NCBI RefSeq assembly: GCF_004193775.1
Contig: NC_041008.1
Location: forward strand, 12,233,731-12,297,730
Length of the DNA: 64,000 bases
Source: Glycine soja
Taxonomy: Eukaryota > Streptophyta > Magnoliopsida > Fabales > Fabaceae
Direction: 5' to 3'
The notes below the pieces were generated by a model. That model was not told where the DNA came from and searched no databases. It saw nothing but the letters and a program-made list of their open reading frames with translations. The translations under genes were made by a program, and so were the position numbers. Each line of letters starts with the position of its first letter. Within the stretch, counting starts at the first letter, position 1. Below, piece by piece: positions 22,362 through 35,480 of this stretch.

Positions 22362-23130
22362 GGATTTTTTGATGGATTAAGTCAAATGACTCCTATGTAG
22401 AAGCAAGATGTTTTGATGTCTTGATGATGCTAAAGGATCAAGTGCTTCTAAGTTTTATTCAAGACAAGAATCCAAGAAGGTCAAGATATATGATCAAGTT
22501 GATTTCTAGAATCTTAGGAAGAAGTTTCCAAATTGAAGAAGCAAAAGGTTTGACCAAGAAATTCTATCCTTTCAAATTGAGATTTGCTCTCTGGTAATCG
22601 ATTACTAGCAGTTTGAAAATGTTTTAATTCAAATTTTTAAAACCTGTAATTGATTACATAAGTCTTGTAATTGATTACCAGAGGGGATTTTCAGAAAATA
22701 ATTTCCAAGAGACATATCTATTCAAATGTTTTATGAATGGCCATTCAAATGTTTTAAAGAGAGTTTTCATTGCCCAAACAGTTTTATCCTCTCGAAAGAT
22801 CAAGAGTTTTTCTGAACTGAAATGTCTTATCCTCTCAAAAAGATTCCTTGGTCAACCACTTGCTTATTCAATAAGGAATTTTTGATTGATCTTCATTTTA
22901 CAATCTACCTCTTTTACGAGAGACCTCTTCTTCTCTTCTTCTTATTTCTGAAAAGGGATTAAGAGACCGTGGGTCTCTTGTTGTAGAGGATTCCTGAACA
23001 CAAGGGAAGGGTTATCCCTGTGTGCATTGTTAATCCGAAAAGAGAGATTGATAGTTCAATTGGGGAATAGTCTTTGCATCTTAATTCAACCCCCCTTTTT
23101 CTTAAGGTAACTGAGGCCATTTGTCCAACA
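22362..23130 (-). mobile_element. Captured LTR-like repeat with TAATCGATTA motifs, copy B
   Basis: Counterpart of the copy A captured repeat with no difference noticed. The flank 23131-23612 holds the same unrecognised minus-strand open frame (23491-23294). Confidence 0.5.
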
Positions 23131-23612
23131 TCCTATTCTTGATAACTCACTTCTCTCTAAAAAGACAAAATGAGGTCACATGAACGTCTATATTTTTACT
23201 TGAAAACACAGTCAATTAAATGCCTTTTTATTTTTTATTTTGAAACTTATTTTTTATTTTGAAACTTATTTGTTTTGAACTTTGCTCGTTGTTTTACGGC
23301 ACCCCTACCAACGTGCAAGATGAGTAATCTCTGATTGAACGGTCTTGGAAGTCAACACTCAGGAGCGCAGGTTGCTTGAGCAAACAGACCAATGGCTTAC
23401 ACCCACATTCCGGTGAAAGTTGAATAAGCAAACATGCGTTTGTGAGAGGATGAGGGACAAAGATATCAACTTTATCCATTTCATTTAACATTGTAGCTGT
23501 GGTTTACAATAATGGCATAAACTTGGAAACCCTGATGAGTCATTAGGGACACCTAACAACAGCTTTCGAAATTGCCCCATGTGTGGCATCTCTTGTCAAT
23601 GTCAGGATTTAC

Positions 23613-25358
23613 ACGCAATTCTCCTCAAATTTCAGCCAGCCCGCATCAATTAGACCTTGCACCTTACGCTTCAGAGCCCTACCATGCTCAATGGAACGCC
23701 CCGGGGCTTCTCCGTGACAAGCACACGTTGCGTTTGAGTCGTATTCTCGGAGAAATGGAGGTTGATGAACCTTGGCTAGGGTTATGGCTACCATTGAATT
23801 ATCAAGTAGATATGGGAGCAAGTCAGCATAGGACACTGGAATTGGGGTGAATTCTACAGGCTTTCTCGCTGCAAAATTCACTTCTTGTTGGTGTGTTTTT
23901 TTTGGTTTGTGCTAAAGGTGGTCTTCGTCATTGGAAGTGCGGTAGACAGACTTTGTGGTTGATTTAGGGATGGCCTTTGTGGATAACTGGGTGGTGGGTA
24001 AGGAGGAGGTTTGTTATTGGCTGAGTAATGACATTGTTGGGTTGGTGGGAAACTTGGCCGTATAGGAATGGCAGTCACAGCATGGGTTTCTCCCTCTTTC
24101 TCACCCTCTTCATTTGCCCCAGTTTTCTCAGTCGTCCTAGTAGGATGATCAAATTTGCCTCTTTTCGGATCCACTTCGATCTTTTTGCTGGCGAAGACCA
24201 AATCTGTAAAACTTGAAGGTGTGTAACCCACCATTTTTTTCATAGTAGAACACCGGTCACGTGTCTACTATCATTGTGATAATCTCTTTCTCTGTTTTTT
24301 GGGGTGCTACTTGAGTTGCCAAGTCTCTCCATCTTTGGGCGTATTCTTTGAAAGATTCGTGCCCCCTTTTTGCACACTTTTTGTAGTTGCATCCTATCCG
24401 GAGCCATATCAGAATTGTACTGACACTGCTTAATGAAGGCAACCATTAGGTCCTTCCAAGAATGGACTCAAGAAGGTTCCTAAGTTAGTATACCAGGCGA
24501 CAGTTGTCCTAGTAAGACTTTCTCAGGAAAAATGTATTAGCAGTTTCTCATCTTTTGCGTATGCCCCCATCTTCCGACAGTACATCTTTAGATGGTTCTT
24601 GGAGCGAGTAGTCCCCTTGTACTTGCCAAAGTCCGGCACCTTGAACTTGGGAATGACCATGTTTGGGTATTAGGAACAACTCTTCTAGGTTAGCAAAGGC
24701 ATAATCTTCACCTCCTTCAATGGCCCTGAGCCTTTCCTCTAGATGATCCAACTTTCCCATTCCTGCCATAGTCATGAGGGTTTTTAACCGCTGTGGAATG
24801 CAAGAGGTGCAGTTGTGGGTGATACTGAGGGCCCTCCAAAGGATTTTGTAGGGGTATACCACCAACTGCTTGCCCTTCAGTGGTATATCCGAGCCAAGGC
24901 TTGAAGTCGGCTAGATTGTGATGGGGAATTTCATGGGTCTCTTCCACAGTTTAAGAAACATGTGCATGATCAGTTTGGGGTTGCTGGCTTTCAATGGGTA
25001 TAGGAGTGGAGTTATTGACATTCTTATTGGGAGTGTACGCCACATTGGGTGGCGTATAGTTGAGAGGCAAGCCATATGACGGGAAGGCGTGCTCGTTTTG
25101 AATTTGCACATCATGGGGGCCGCCCGTACTTCCTAAATCTTTGCCTACCATATTTGAGGTTGGATGATTCATTTGCTTGAGGCCGGATGGGGACGTCGGG
25201 TTCACCTTAGCAACAACGCTGGTAGCGGCAATTGCAACCGCATTGGCTTCCATTATCTTCTTCACGCTCATCATGGCCTCCATCATTGTGGCCATTTTCT
25301 CTTTAATGGCCTCCATGTCGGCCTTCATCTTCTCTTGTATCTCCTCTACTTCACCCAT
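23613..25358 (-). pseudogene. Degraded Ogre gag, copy B
   Basis: Same gag remnant with the same start, in-frame TAA, frame changes and altered zinc knuckle as copy A. The open pieces (25358-24951, 24865-24548, 24446-24240, 24243-23878, 23881-23609) translate identically. The only base change I noticed is near 24578 (C here, T at 8706). Gag was therefore broken before the duplication. Confidence 0.75.
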
Positions 25359-25958
25359 TACTCTAGCTCTAGCACGAGTTCGGTAAGGGCGTCGTAAAGC
25401 GTGTCCCTTTCTTTTTTATAACAATGATTAAGTTCATTTTATTTTATTTTTCAAGGAAAGAATGCAACGAGCAATGCAACCAATGAAAAGCATGGATGCA
25501 TGCGAATGATGTACAATTGAAGTATTGCGAATTTTTACACAAGATATGGGGTTGAATCAATTTAGATTTTCAACATGGTCCATGACATCTTTGTCAAGGT
25601 GAAACTGGAAGTAACAAGGACATCAATAATCCTAAATATGTTTGGCAGTAGACGAAGCAGTGATGTGACTCGATTCATCTTTTGCCCCAATTTTGCAAGA
25701 CGGTTACTTCCATATTTCAACTTGACTTGATGAACCTTTTTGTAAAAGCATGAGCTTGGTTCAACCCTATAATCCAAGGAATGGCAATTCTGATCGCCAA
25801 TACTTCAACAACATCTCATAGGGATGAATGACTCGGGCATACTTTAAGCTATGCATGGAAAATGTAATTATGAAATTGAGATGCCCGAAGAAACACCATT
25901 TCCTAGTTAACCATGCATTAGGTACCATGTTCAATTATTTTGTTTTGTTGTTGTGTGT

Positions 25959-25994
<36 letters not shown>

Positions 25995-26555
25995 ATGGGT
26001 TTATGATCCCAACATGGTTGGCTCATGGTGCCTAACACATGCAACTAAGAATGTAGTGTGAAGTTTCACGCTTCCCCTTTTTTGTTTTTGTAGAGGAAAA
26101 CACAAGGATGAGCAAACATGAAAACAAATGGTATGCAATTTTGCAGATAAAAAAGTTTGTTGAACGCATATGCATGATGATGCCATGACTCATGCAAAAT
26201 GTGAGGCTGGAATATGATAACGGACAAATGCAGGAACGATATGTTCATTATGATGTTATGAAGATATGCTTATGCGATGCATGATATGAATGCATTTTAC
26301 GGACACGAGAGCCCAGAAAATTATCTCTTCTTACTTGCGCATTTGGGGGCGCAGTGCCCCATGTGTACAATTAAGAAGGTGATATGGACCTTCCGGCTTC
26401 CCGTGACAAAGGACGAGACCAACATACAATGCATGCTAGGGATAAAATGCAGGAGTGACTTGATTCGCACTGATTTTTGGAGTAAAAACGTGGGATAAAC
26501 TCATCTTATTCAAAAAGTTATAACTAGTCAAGATCTGAGCGACAATACAAACTTC
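25359..26555. other. ORF1-gag spacer, copy B
   Basis: Same as the copy A spacer. The T run is one base shorter, which accounts for the change in offset between copies from 15872 to 15871. Confidence 0.5.
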
Positions 26556-28317
26556 CTAGCGGTTTCTAATCATATGGTCCATTAAGTCTATCATATGTTG
26601 ACAATAGCTGAGAAGTCCGTGGATCTTCTTGGGGACGGAGTAGGTGTCCGCCATTGCTTTGGCCTTGGCTAGCAATCGGGGAAGTTCTTGACTCCTGTTC
26701 AAAGTAAGAGCAAATCGGTCCGTCCACATTGTTGCCTCTTGGTGCCATGAATCAATTACCCTCTCCCTTGCTTCGCTTTCTGCTGATATCTTGGCGTACT
26801 CATCCTCTAGCCTTTGCTCGTGAGTCGCCGCTAGATTTAGCTTCTCTTTGCACTCATCGATGACGGCCCACATATTCCCTTCAGTCTCGCTTAACTGTTG
26901 GGACAAATTTCTTTTCGACCTAAGGTAAGCCTTTAGCTCGTCCTTCAAGATCATGCCTTTGACCCGTGATGATTCCTTTCACCTCTTCGGAGCTTGAGCT
27001 TACTATTGCTGCCCTATAAAGCCCCTCAAAACTATGCTGGCACGTGTTCTTCCTTTTGGGCCTTCTTGGTTTCTCGTTCCAAGGCATCAGCGGTGGCCAT
27101 ATTGACGTCCCTTAGTTCATCATACTCTTTTCAGACTTTGATGGCTATGGACTTGAACTTCTCTTCGACTACTCGGGCTCTTTCAAGCTCTGCCTTTAGG
27201 GCTTGTACCTCATCACTTTCTTCCGAAGCTTTAACCTCATCGTCCCTCACAGTCTTTAGATTTGGGAGCCAATCCAATCCTTGTGTTCGGACTCTCAGCC
27301 ACTTATGATAGCCGCCGATGGTCCCATTACTGCTTCCCCTAAGCTCTCTGTCCTTTCTTCACGCCGCATCCCATGCCTTGCGAACTCCTTGGAGTACCCT
27401 CGCGTTGTGGTCACTAAAACCCCGTGCGATGAAAGGCGTGATGCTTTCGTCTAATGGCGCTCCTCTCATGGGGTAGCCAAGCTGTCTTATGGCGAGAACG
27501 AGATTATAATTAATACAACCCCTTGTTCCCATCAAGGGAACATTTGGACATCCTTCGCATGAAGATAGAATCTTGATTCTTCCTTCCTTCTAGCGAGGGA
27601 ACCAATTAACAGACGCCCCCCCCCATGCTAGCCAAGAGTTGGTGCACAACAAACAATTCTTGCGCCGCTCTTTTCACATCCCCGGTCGAACGTGTCATAC
27701 ATGGCCAAAATGGCGACGACCGGGCTTTCCTTGCCATGATGAAAGGCGAGGAAAGCGTCAATCGCTGCTAGGTCCACTAACCCTTCCATATTCGGAAAGA
27801 GGACAACTCCAAAGATCAAAAGCGCCAAGATGTCAATAAAAGAAAGCCCATTCGCCTTGATTTGCCAAGGCCTTTGCCCTTTCCTCCAAACACTTCCTTG
27901 GTACTCCGACTACCCCATTCCTGTTTTGCTTTACACGGTCCAACTCTTGTGCTGAGATTTTCACCACCTTGGCAACTCTTGTCGTGGAGGGATAGAACCC
28001 AGAGAAAAGATATGGCTTCCTTCCTCCCAGTGGGCATCCCAGGATTTCTTCAAACTCTTTCAAGTCGGCACTAGCTGGAAGTCCTCAAATGTGAAGCACC
28101 TTAGGGGCTGGTCATAATACTGGGAAAGGGATGCAATCGGTTCCATGGAGACTTCTACCCTAGCTAGGTCACAAATCTTACCATAGGCTTTGCGGAAGGC
28201 TTGCTGTTGAAGTTGACCCATTAATTGCCCCGACCCTCGTAAACTAGTGACCTCTAAGCTCTTGATTTTGACTTGATAGAACCTCTTTTTAAGAGAAGGC
28301 TTTTGACTTGATCCCAT
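26556..28317 (-). pseudogene. Degraded Ogre ORF1 (DUF7745-like, then coiled coil), copy B
   Basis: This is the counterpart of the copy A ORF1 remnant and carries the same frameshifts and stops: the open segments 28317-28060, 28063-27833, 27828-27628 and 26954-26556 translate identically. The shared lesions show that ORF1 was already dead before the tandem duplication, so the duplicated element was mobilised, or copied by recombination, without this protein. Confidence 0.7.
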
Positions 28318-29164
28318 GCTTTACTAAAGTGAAATAAAATCTAGTCCGAATCAAAACTCCGACATCTATCATGGGTGGAATGGATGAATGCATGAAGAAA
28401 TGCATATGACACAGATGTAATTTAAGAATGCGGGTGCCCGGGACATTGTCTCCTTCTTAGACACAACGTCTAGGGGCAGCAAAGTGCCCCAACGTATGTA
28501 TTTAAAACGGTGACCTGGACCCTCCGTTGATTTGTCTATAGAGGGGATCAAGACAGAACCCATATGTGATGCATATGCAAAAGACGCAATGCGGGAATGT
28601 ACATAGCATGACAATATTTACTGAACATAAGCAAAAGGGTATACGATACTTATGCATGGCAGTGTGAAAAATGGCACGCAGCGTGTTTGCTCCGTACCCC
28701 TATTTAAGGGACCTATAAGGGAGAGAACTAACTAGGCATTTAGCGATAACCCCCAAGGTAGTCATATCTCTTTTGATAGTTTCTAGAGGTATTATCCTCT
28801 TTGAAGAACATATTGTAGCAGTAGGGACTACTAGCAACAATAAGTTTTCAAAGAGAAAAGCTCTAGATGAGGGTTCACTGTAATCAAGCAAGTCGGAGAC
28901 CTAGCATGATCACAGATTCACCTCCACTCCTTATGTTCTCACGAACCCGGGTATAGGGCCCTTTTTTCACTCACAGTGTGTGCAAATAGTGTTGGTGTTT
29001 GTGTGCATCAAATGAATAAATATTTACCTCATGCATACATTTTAAAACGCACTAAAAGCAATAAAGAGCTTATACACACAAGAACATAATGAAGGGAAAC
29101 TAACAAAGGGATAAGTCATGGTAAAACATTGCACAAAATTAAATGGCCTAACTCTCTAAAAACA
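28318..29164 (-). other. Leader between primer site and ORF1, copy B
   Basis: Counterpart of the copy A leader with no difference noticed. No gene. Confidence 0.5.
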
Positions 29165-29183
29165 GTCCCCAGTGGAGTCGCCA
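29165..29183 (-). other. Primer-binding site of copy B
   Basis: Same 19-nt site 2 nt inside the right LTR on the minus strand, unchanged from copy A. Confidence 0.8.
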
Positions 29184-29185
29184 AC

Positions 29186-30857
29186 TGTCGCAACCTACCC
29201 TTCGGCGGGAGGGCGACGCGAGACTCGCGGGATGCGTGTTCCACGAAAGGGATACGCGCGGAGTCGCCACCAACGTTTATTTGAGGAAAACGTCGGAAAA
29301 ACCGGAAAAGACGCGGTCTACGAACTTTTTAGTGAAAGGTTCGGGAGTTGTATTTACGCACGGGGAAGGTATTAGCACCCCACGCGTCCGCCCCAAGGGA
29401 CGGCAGCCTTTAATCGAATGTGCAAACATGACTTTGATTTTTTATGTTCCCTTTTTATGTCTTTATATCCTTTATACCCTTTTTATATTTTCTCTTTTTG
29501 TGGTCGACAAGGGTGTTTCCCTTTGCTCCTACGTATTCCTCAATTTGCGATGAGGAAATCAGACCTACGTAGTTCTTTCTTATCAAGTGATTCTTTTTTA
29601 CCTTAAGAGGTGATCATTTTAAGGCGTTGGACCTTAAAAATGATCCATTTTACTTGGTGAGGAAATGAAATGACAAACTTCAAAAGCCTATTTTTTATGG
29701 ACGAGCTTGACTAGGCGAATTGATTTTAGCCTTTTAGTTTCACTTTAGTTATTAATCAATTCGATTAAGAATGAGAAATCCCAAAGAGAAAACGTCCACT
29801 TGATTTTCCGCTTTATTTTACTAAAAGATGTCTTTTTGATTATTATATTATTTTTTACCTCTTTTTGATTTCCAACGTGGTTACGGCACGACCGAACGGT
29901 CGGAATTTATTTTAACCGAAGTTAATGGATAATACAATTCAAACGTTCGGTGGAAATTTATTTTATTTTTAAGTTAAGCGAGAAATGACTTAAGTAAAAT
30001 GGCTTAAGCACGTCAACAGGGGGTATAAAAAGTAAACAAAACGAGAATAAAAATGCACGAAACACAATGTGGACCACTACGGGTACATAGAATGAATCGA
30101 AAAGCTTGGTTCGAGGTACTTACCCGTTGAAGATCGAAGAACGATGAAGAACGAATGAAGAACGTCGAAGAACGGTTGAAACCTTTGCGAGATTCCTCAC
30201 GGAAAACGTTACGGAAACGTTTCGGAAGCGCCTCGGCTTAGATTTTCTTCACGGAAACAATTTTTCCAAGCAAATTCGAAAGAGAGAGAAGTGCCTAAGG
30301 GGCTGAACCCCTTCCTTCTTCACTTCCTCCCCTATTTATAGCAAAATAGGGGAGGTGGTTGCCGCCCAGCTCGCCCAGGCGAGCTCAGCTCGCCCAGGCG
30401 AGCAGGGTTGCTTCCTCCAGAAGCAACCGCCTTCTGGAGGAATATTCTGGAGGGCCCAAGTGGGCCTGGGTGCTATTTGCACCCCCATTTTTACTAAGTA
30501 CACCCCCCTCTGCTGTTTTTTGGTGATTCTTTTTTCGTAAAGTTACGGAAATTTACGAATTTCGTAACGATATTTGTTTTCTTTCCGTAATGTTACGGAA
30601 CCTTGCGGATTACATAATCATCCCCTTTTTGACTTACGGAATGTTACGGAACCTCACTTAATTATGCAACGATGCTTCCATTTGATTTCCGGTGTGTCAC
30701 GGAAACTTACGGATTGTGCATCAATATTTTTTTGGTTTTTCGGCATGTCCTTGAATTTCACAAATTGCCTAATGATGGGTGCCAAGCACCTCACGAGGAC
30801 CAAAGAATGGTCGCACGTCATCGAGCAAAGGTCCCCGGACGAAATTAGGGTATGACA
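29186..30857 (-). repeat. Right Ogre-type LTR (5' LTR of copy B)
   Basis: 1672 bp, the same length and termini as the shared LTR. The right boundary is where homology to the shared LTR stops: the shared copy continues into the purine tract, this one into unrelated flank starting CCTAATTTTCC. The minus-strand TATA box is at 30332-30341. Near-identity of the two LTRs implies recent insertion, recent duplication or sequence homogenisation. Confidence 0.9.
30332..30341 (-). promoter_or_regulatory. TATA box in right LTR
   Basis: Same CTATAAATAG motif at the equivalent place of the right LTR. It would drive the copy B transcript on the minus strand. Confidence 0.55.
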
Positions 30858-32179
30858 CCTAATTTTCCTCTCTTTTATTGCTTCTTTTGTGTTTAAACAT
30901 TAGGAATTTAACATCTTTTCAGTTTTTATCTAGTAGATATTAAAGCTAGTTAGTTTATGGTGTTTTTTTTGTGGTATACTTTTTGTAGAGATATAGCAGA
31001 AAGCATGGAAGAGAATTGAAGAAATGGAGAGTCGCACTCAATGCACTAGCCTCGTTCAACACAAAGCCTCGTTTAGCGTTAGAAACCACATGGGAAGCCA
31101 GCTATCACGTGCATGCATGCTTAGTGCGTGATCACTTAAGCCAACTGAACTTTTTGTGCCGCACTCAGCGTGTCATCTCACTTATCGCACAATCAATGTT
31201 GAAAAATATGGTTGTGCTGCGTTTTAAGAGAAAGAACATGAGGGAACAAACATGCATTCATTCTATTAAGCTACAATGAACTAGGGCACAACCAGTGGAG
31301 AAAGCGCCACTCGTGAAGCATTTCATCTCCATTCTTCTCCATCTTCCTCCATGTTCTTCCACTTCTTTTGCCCCTTTTTGTATTTGTAAGTCTTTCATGA
31401 CAATGAGAGGCTAAACCTCCCATTGTTAGGAGTTGAGCAACCAAACACTCTTGATGTAATGATTCTAACTATCTATTTAATGTTATCTCAATATTATTAT
31501 CTCTTTTTCGTGCTTATTATCATGTGTATGGCTTGATCACCCATGCTCATGTAATGTTATAAGGTTTAGAAATTGGAAAATGTTTATCTCTTAAGAACTG
31601 GAAAAGAACATCTAAGTAATTCATCTCTAGGGATAAAATGTTATTTAGCCAAATTTATGCATCTCTATTCATAATGCAATTTCTCTGACTTATCTCATAA
31701 GAGATTAGGAGTGAAATTAGGTAAGTTAGGCTCTTTCATGTGAGGAATCATAACTAAAGTATGTAAGTGGATGTAGATAATAACATAAATAGTATTGAAT
31801 AGAGAAAAATCATTTACGTTGCATCAAGAGTAGTTCTAATAAGTTAAGCCCCCAACATGTCCGTAATTCTGCATCAACTATCACTTTACTGCTCCAAGTA
31901 TTTGCTTTCTCACCCTTGCACATGCTACCTATGTAGTTTAATTTTTGTCGAATTTACATTTATGCATCATCATGTTACAAACATTCGATTCAATTCATTA
32001 ATTGCTTACAATTGGATATATATATAAGAGAGCAATAGAAGAGGCAAGCAAATCAAGGGGAAAAAGGAGCCTCATCCTTTGAACCATCTTCAATATTTCA
32101 TGTGGTCTTTGAGGAATTGACGGTGTCCAATCTGCATCACATCTTTGAGGAGCCTTTAATGGCAGAAGACCGACCATCG
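30858..32179. other. Right flank of the Ogre array, possibly 5' LTR/leader of an Athila-like element
   Basis: Begins CCTAATTTTCCTCTC next to the Ogre LTR. There is no supported gene; the open frame at 31016-31279 has no recognised similarity. Because an Athila-like gag follows on the plus strand, this stretch may be its LTR and leader. I could not find a canonical Athila primer site, so the call is inference. Confidence 0.35.
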
Positions 32180-32239
32180 AGAGTAACTCTACAAGACTAC
32201 TCTAGCTCCTTAACCCCATAATATTTCACCAATATTGCA

Positions 32240-33535
32240 CAACTGGAAGTTCAAGCAGCCAATATTTCATATCCATATTCCCTCACTTAGTTTATTCAAG
32301 GAAATCTCTTGCATGACCTACCGAATGAAGATTTGTATGCTCATCTAGCTACATACATAGCGATATGTAATACGATGAAGATCACAAGGGTTCCGGAAGA
32401 TGCCATCAACCTAAATTTGTTTTCTTTTTCCTTGGTCGGTGAAGCAAAAAGATGGCTTCATTCATTCAAGGGAAAGTTTGAGAACTTGGGAAGAGGTGGT
32501 TGAGAAGTTTTTGAAGAAGTATTTTCTGGAGTCCAAAACAACCGAGGGGAAGGTAGAGATTTCATCATTTCATCAATTCCCTAATGAGTCATTGAGTGAA
32601 GCTCTGGACAGCTTTTGCGGTCTACTTCGAAGAAATCCTACTCATGGGTTTAGTGAGCCAATTCAGCTAAACATATTTATTAATGGCTTATGACCCCATT
32701 CTAAGCAACTCCTTGATGAGAACATGGAAGCTAGTGATAATGTCATTCTCCATGATAGAGCTTATACACCTGCAAAGAGGAGCCTTCTTGATCTCACGTC
32801 TCAAGATGCATTATTAGCTTAGAACAAAATCCTAGCCAAGAAAATCGAGACCCTCATTGAGACATTGAAAAAACTTCCTCAATAATTGCATTATGTGCAA
32901 CCTGCTTCATCCCCTATGATGCAAGTTGCGGGATGTACCCTGTGTGGTGGAGCTCATAAGTCAGGTATGTGCATGGCTCAAGAAGATGCATCTAAAGAGG
33001 TCAACTGCATGGCCAATCCAAATCGCCAGGGGTAGCACCACTCGGGTTATCATCAGGGAGGCAATTTCTCTCAAAACCAAGGTCAAGGTTAAGGGTTCCA
33101 TCTTGGGAACAACTTCAACAAGGACCAAGGAGGTTCGTCCAATCAGCCCCTGACTTGTATGAAAGAACCACCAAGCTAGAGGACACCCTAACTCAGTTCA
33201 TGTAGGTCTCTATTTCCAAGCATAAGAGCACTAAGTTAGCCATCAAGAATTTGAGGTACAGATGGACCAACTTGTTAAGCAATTGGTTGAAAAATCCACT
33301 AGGAACATTGTGGAAAACAAAGAGAAGAACCCCAAGGAGGAATGTAAGGTGGTCCTCACAAAGAGCAAGGGGAAGGAGAGGCTTAAGAAAAAAGAGAGTT
33401 GAGGGACAAGTGGAGGATGTGAGTGATGAGGAAGTAAAAGATGAGAGGAGAGAGAAAGAGGTTGACAATAAAGAGGAAGAATTGAGAGATGAAAAAAATG
33501 AGAAAAATGAAAAAGAAAAAAAATAGGTCTAAGGA
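32240..33535 (+). pseudogene. Athila-like gag remnant
   Basis: The capsid-like segment reads DLPNEDLYAHLATYIAICNT (from 32309) and then, after a frame change near 32470, RTWEEVVEKFLKKYFLESKT and SFHQFPNESLSEALDSF up to a stop at 32691-32693. The pattern (FSLVGEAKRWLHSFKG, then WEEVVEKFLKKYF) is that of plant retrotransposon gag of the Athila group. The C-terminal part, about 33140-33525, is Lys/Glu-rich (EEVKDERREKEVDNKEEELR). Several stops interrupt the reading, for example near 32820 and 32884. Non-functional. Confidence 0.7.
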
Positions 33536-35480
33536 GAGTGGTGGTGAGGTCCTAATTTCCAAGACCAAGAGTCAATTAGCTAGGGAGGTGAGAAAGGAAA
33601 CACCATTAGTACCAGTGAAATATGCCCCATATCCCTTGGTGTCTTCAAAGAAAGAAAAAGAACGATATTTTACTCGTTTTCTTGACATTTTTAAGAAGCT
33701 GGAGATCACGATTTCCTTTGGAGAAGTCTTGCAATAGATGCCAATGTACACTAAATTTTTGAAGGACCTCCTCACAAAGAAAGGTAAGTACATAAAAAAT
33801 GAGAGCATTGTCGTAAAAAGGAATTGTAGTGTTGTAATTCAGCGAATTCTGCCATAAAAATTCAAATATATTGGTAGTGTGGCCATTCCATGCTCTATTG
33901 GGACTGTCTCATTAGGAAAAAATCTCATTGATATAGGGGAGAGCATCAATTTGATGCCTCTCTCTATGTGCTAGAGGATTGGGAACTTGAAGATTACCCT
34001 AACCTAAATGACTCTTCAACTAGCAGGTCACTCTATTACAAGGTCATATGATGTAGTTGAAGACGTCTTGGTTAAGATTCAATAGTTCACCTTTCCTATG
34101 GACTTTGTGATCATGGACATAGAGGAGGATCCAAACATTCCCTTAATTTTGGGTCGTCCATTCATGCTTACTGCCAAATGTGTTGTGGTCATGGGGGATG
34201 GTAATCTAGAAATGAGTATGGAGGACTAGAAAGTGACCTTCAACTTGTTTAAGGCGATAAGGCACCATAGTGATAGAAAAACTTGCTTCAAGGTGGAGGC
34301 GATTGAGCAAGAAGCAAATCTTATTGTGCAACGCTTCACCATTCATTCACCACTAGAAAAGCCTTGATGAATGCCATTGAATGTTTGACCAATGAGGATG
34401 AGAAAGATCTTAGAGCTTGTCTAGAAGACTTAGGTAGATTGAAGGAGATTCCCCCAAGGGAATATGCTTTTGAAGAATTGAAAAAAAACTCTGCAATAGA
34501 GAAGCCTAAGGTTGAATTGAAGGTCTTACCCCCTCACTTGATGTATGTTCTTTTTAGGCAAATGATGTCAAGCCAATAGTCATCAATAATGACTTGTCTC
34601 CTGATGAGGAAGCACGGTTAGTGGAAGTACTCAAGATGTATAAGGCAACCATAAGATGGCACATATCCGATCTCAAGGGGATGCACAAAATCATGATGGA
34701 AGTTGACTATAGACCAGTGAGACAACCATAGAGGAGACTCAACCCATCCATGAAGGAGGAAGTGCAAAAAAGAAGTCCTCAAGTTGCTTGAAGTAGGGCT
34801 TATCTATTCGATCTTTGACAATGTCTGGGTAAGTCCAATCCAAGTGGTGCCCAAAAAAAGAAGTATGATTGTTGTCTGTAATGAGAAGAATGATCTCATC
34901 CCTACATGGACAGTCACAAGGTGGAGAATATGTATAGACTACTGCAAGCTTAATGATGCCACAAGGAAGGATCATTTCCCTCTACCATTCATGTACTAGA
35001 TGTTGGAGCAGCTAGTTGGACAAGCTCTTTATTGTTTCTTGGATGGTTACTCGGGGTATAATCAAATAGCAGTAGATCCTAAGGACCAAGAAAAATTGCT
35101 TTTACATGCCCTTTCAGTGTCTTTGCATACAGAAGAATGTCATTTAGGTTATGTAATGCCCCTGCCACCTTCCAGAGATGTATGCTAGCTATTTTTGCTG
35201 ATTTGGTAGAAAAATGCATTGAAGCGTTCATGGATGATTTCTCAGTCTTTGGCCCCTCCTTTGAATGTTGTTTAACCAATCTAGAATTGGTGCTACAACG
35301 GTGTGTAGAAACTAATCTGGTGTTGAACTGGGAGAAATGTCATTTCATGGTCCAAGAGGGGTTTGTCTTAGGCAACAAGATCTCGTCCCGAAGGATTGAA
35401 GTGGTAAGGAAAAAATTGATATTATCGATAAGTTACCTCCACCGGTGAATGTGAAAGGCATCTGAAGTTTTCTCAGACAT
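33536..35480 (+). pseudogene. Athila-like protease and reverse transcriptase remnant
   Basis: The protease-like part has IDIGESINLMPLSM near 33930 and PNIPLILGRPFMLTAKCVVV near 34130, with stops between. RT begins after 34580 (RWHISDLKGMHKIMMEVDYR), continues through VVPKKRS and RICIDYCKLNDATRKDHFPL (34930-34990), LDGYSGYNQIAVDPKDQEK (35040-35097) and, in another frame, FMDDFSVFG (35230-35256), the catalytic motif of Athila-type RTs. At least four frame changes or stops interrupt it. It ends near 35480. Inactive. Confidence 0.75.

Larger units (their letters stand above)
13315..30857 (-). mobile_element. Complete non-autonomous Ogre-derived LTR retrotransposon (copy B)
   Basis: Seen: two 1672-bp direct repeats, almost identical, bound a 14.2-kb internal region. 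On the minus strand each repeat starts TGTCATACCC and ends GGTTGCGACA. The 5' LTR (29186-30857) is followed by a primer-binding site TGGCGACTCCACTGGGGA, and a purine tract precedes the 3' LTR. ORF1-like and gag-like remnants follow in the order known for Ogre elements. Known: Ogre elements carry an extra ORF before gag and a variable, repeat-rich 3' untranslated region, and their primer site is reported to match tRNA-Arg. Odd: no protease, RT, RNase H or integrase is recognisable, and the space after gag is filled by tandem arrays and captured fragments. Inferred: a pol-less derivative that would need enzymes from a full Ogre. Its left LTR also serves the next copy. The left target-site duplication is outside the window. 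Confidence 0.85.

Noticed and set aside
1..30857. Assembly duplication as the sole explanation of the two 15.9-kb blocks
   Set aside because: The blocks differ by a 63-bp loss, a 572-bp gain, several homopolymer lengths and a few substitutions, so they look like two real copies; long reads are still the proper test.
33193..33568. Minus-strand Leu/Phe/Ser-rich frames
   Set aside because: They are the shadow of the Lys/Glu-rich Athila gag C-terminus on the plus strand.
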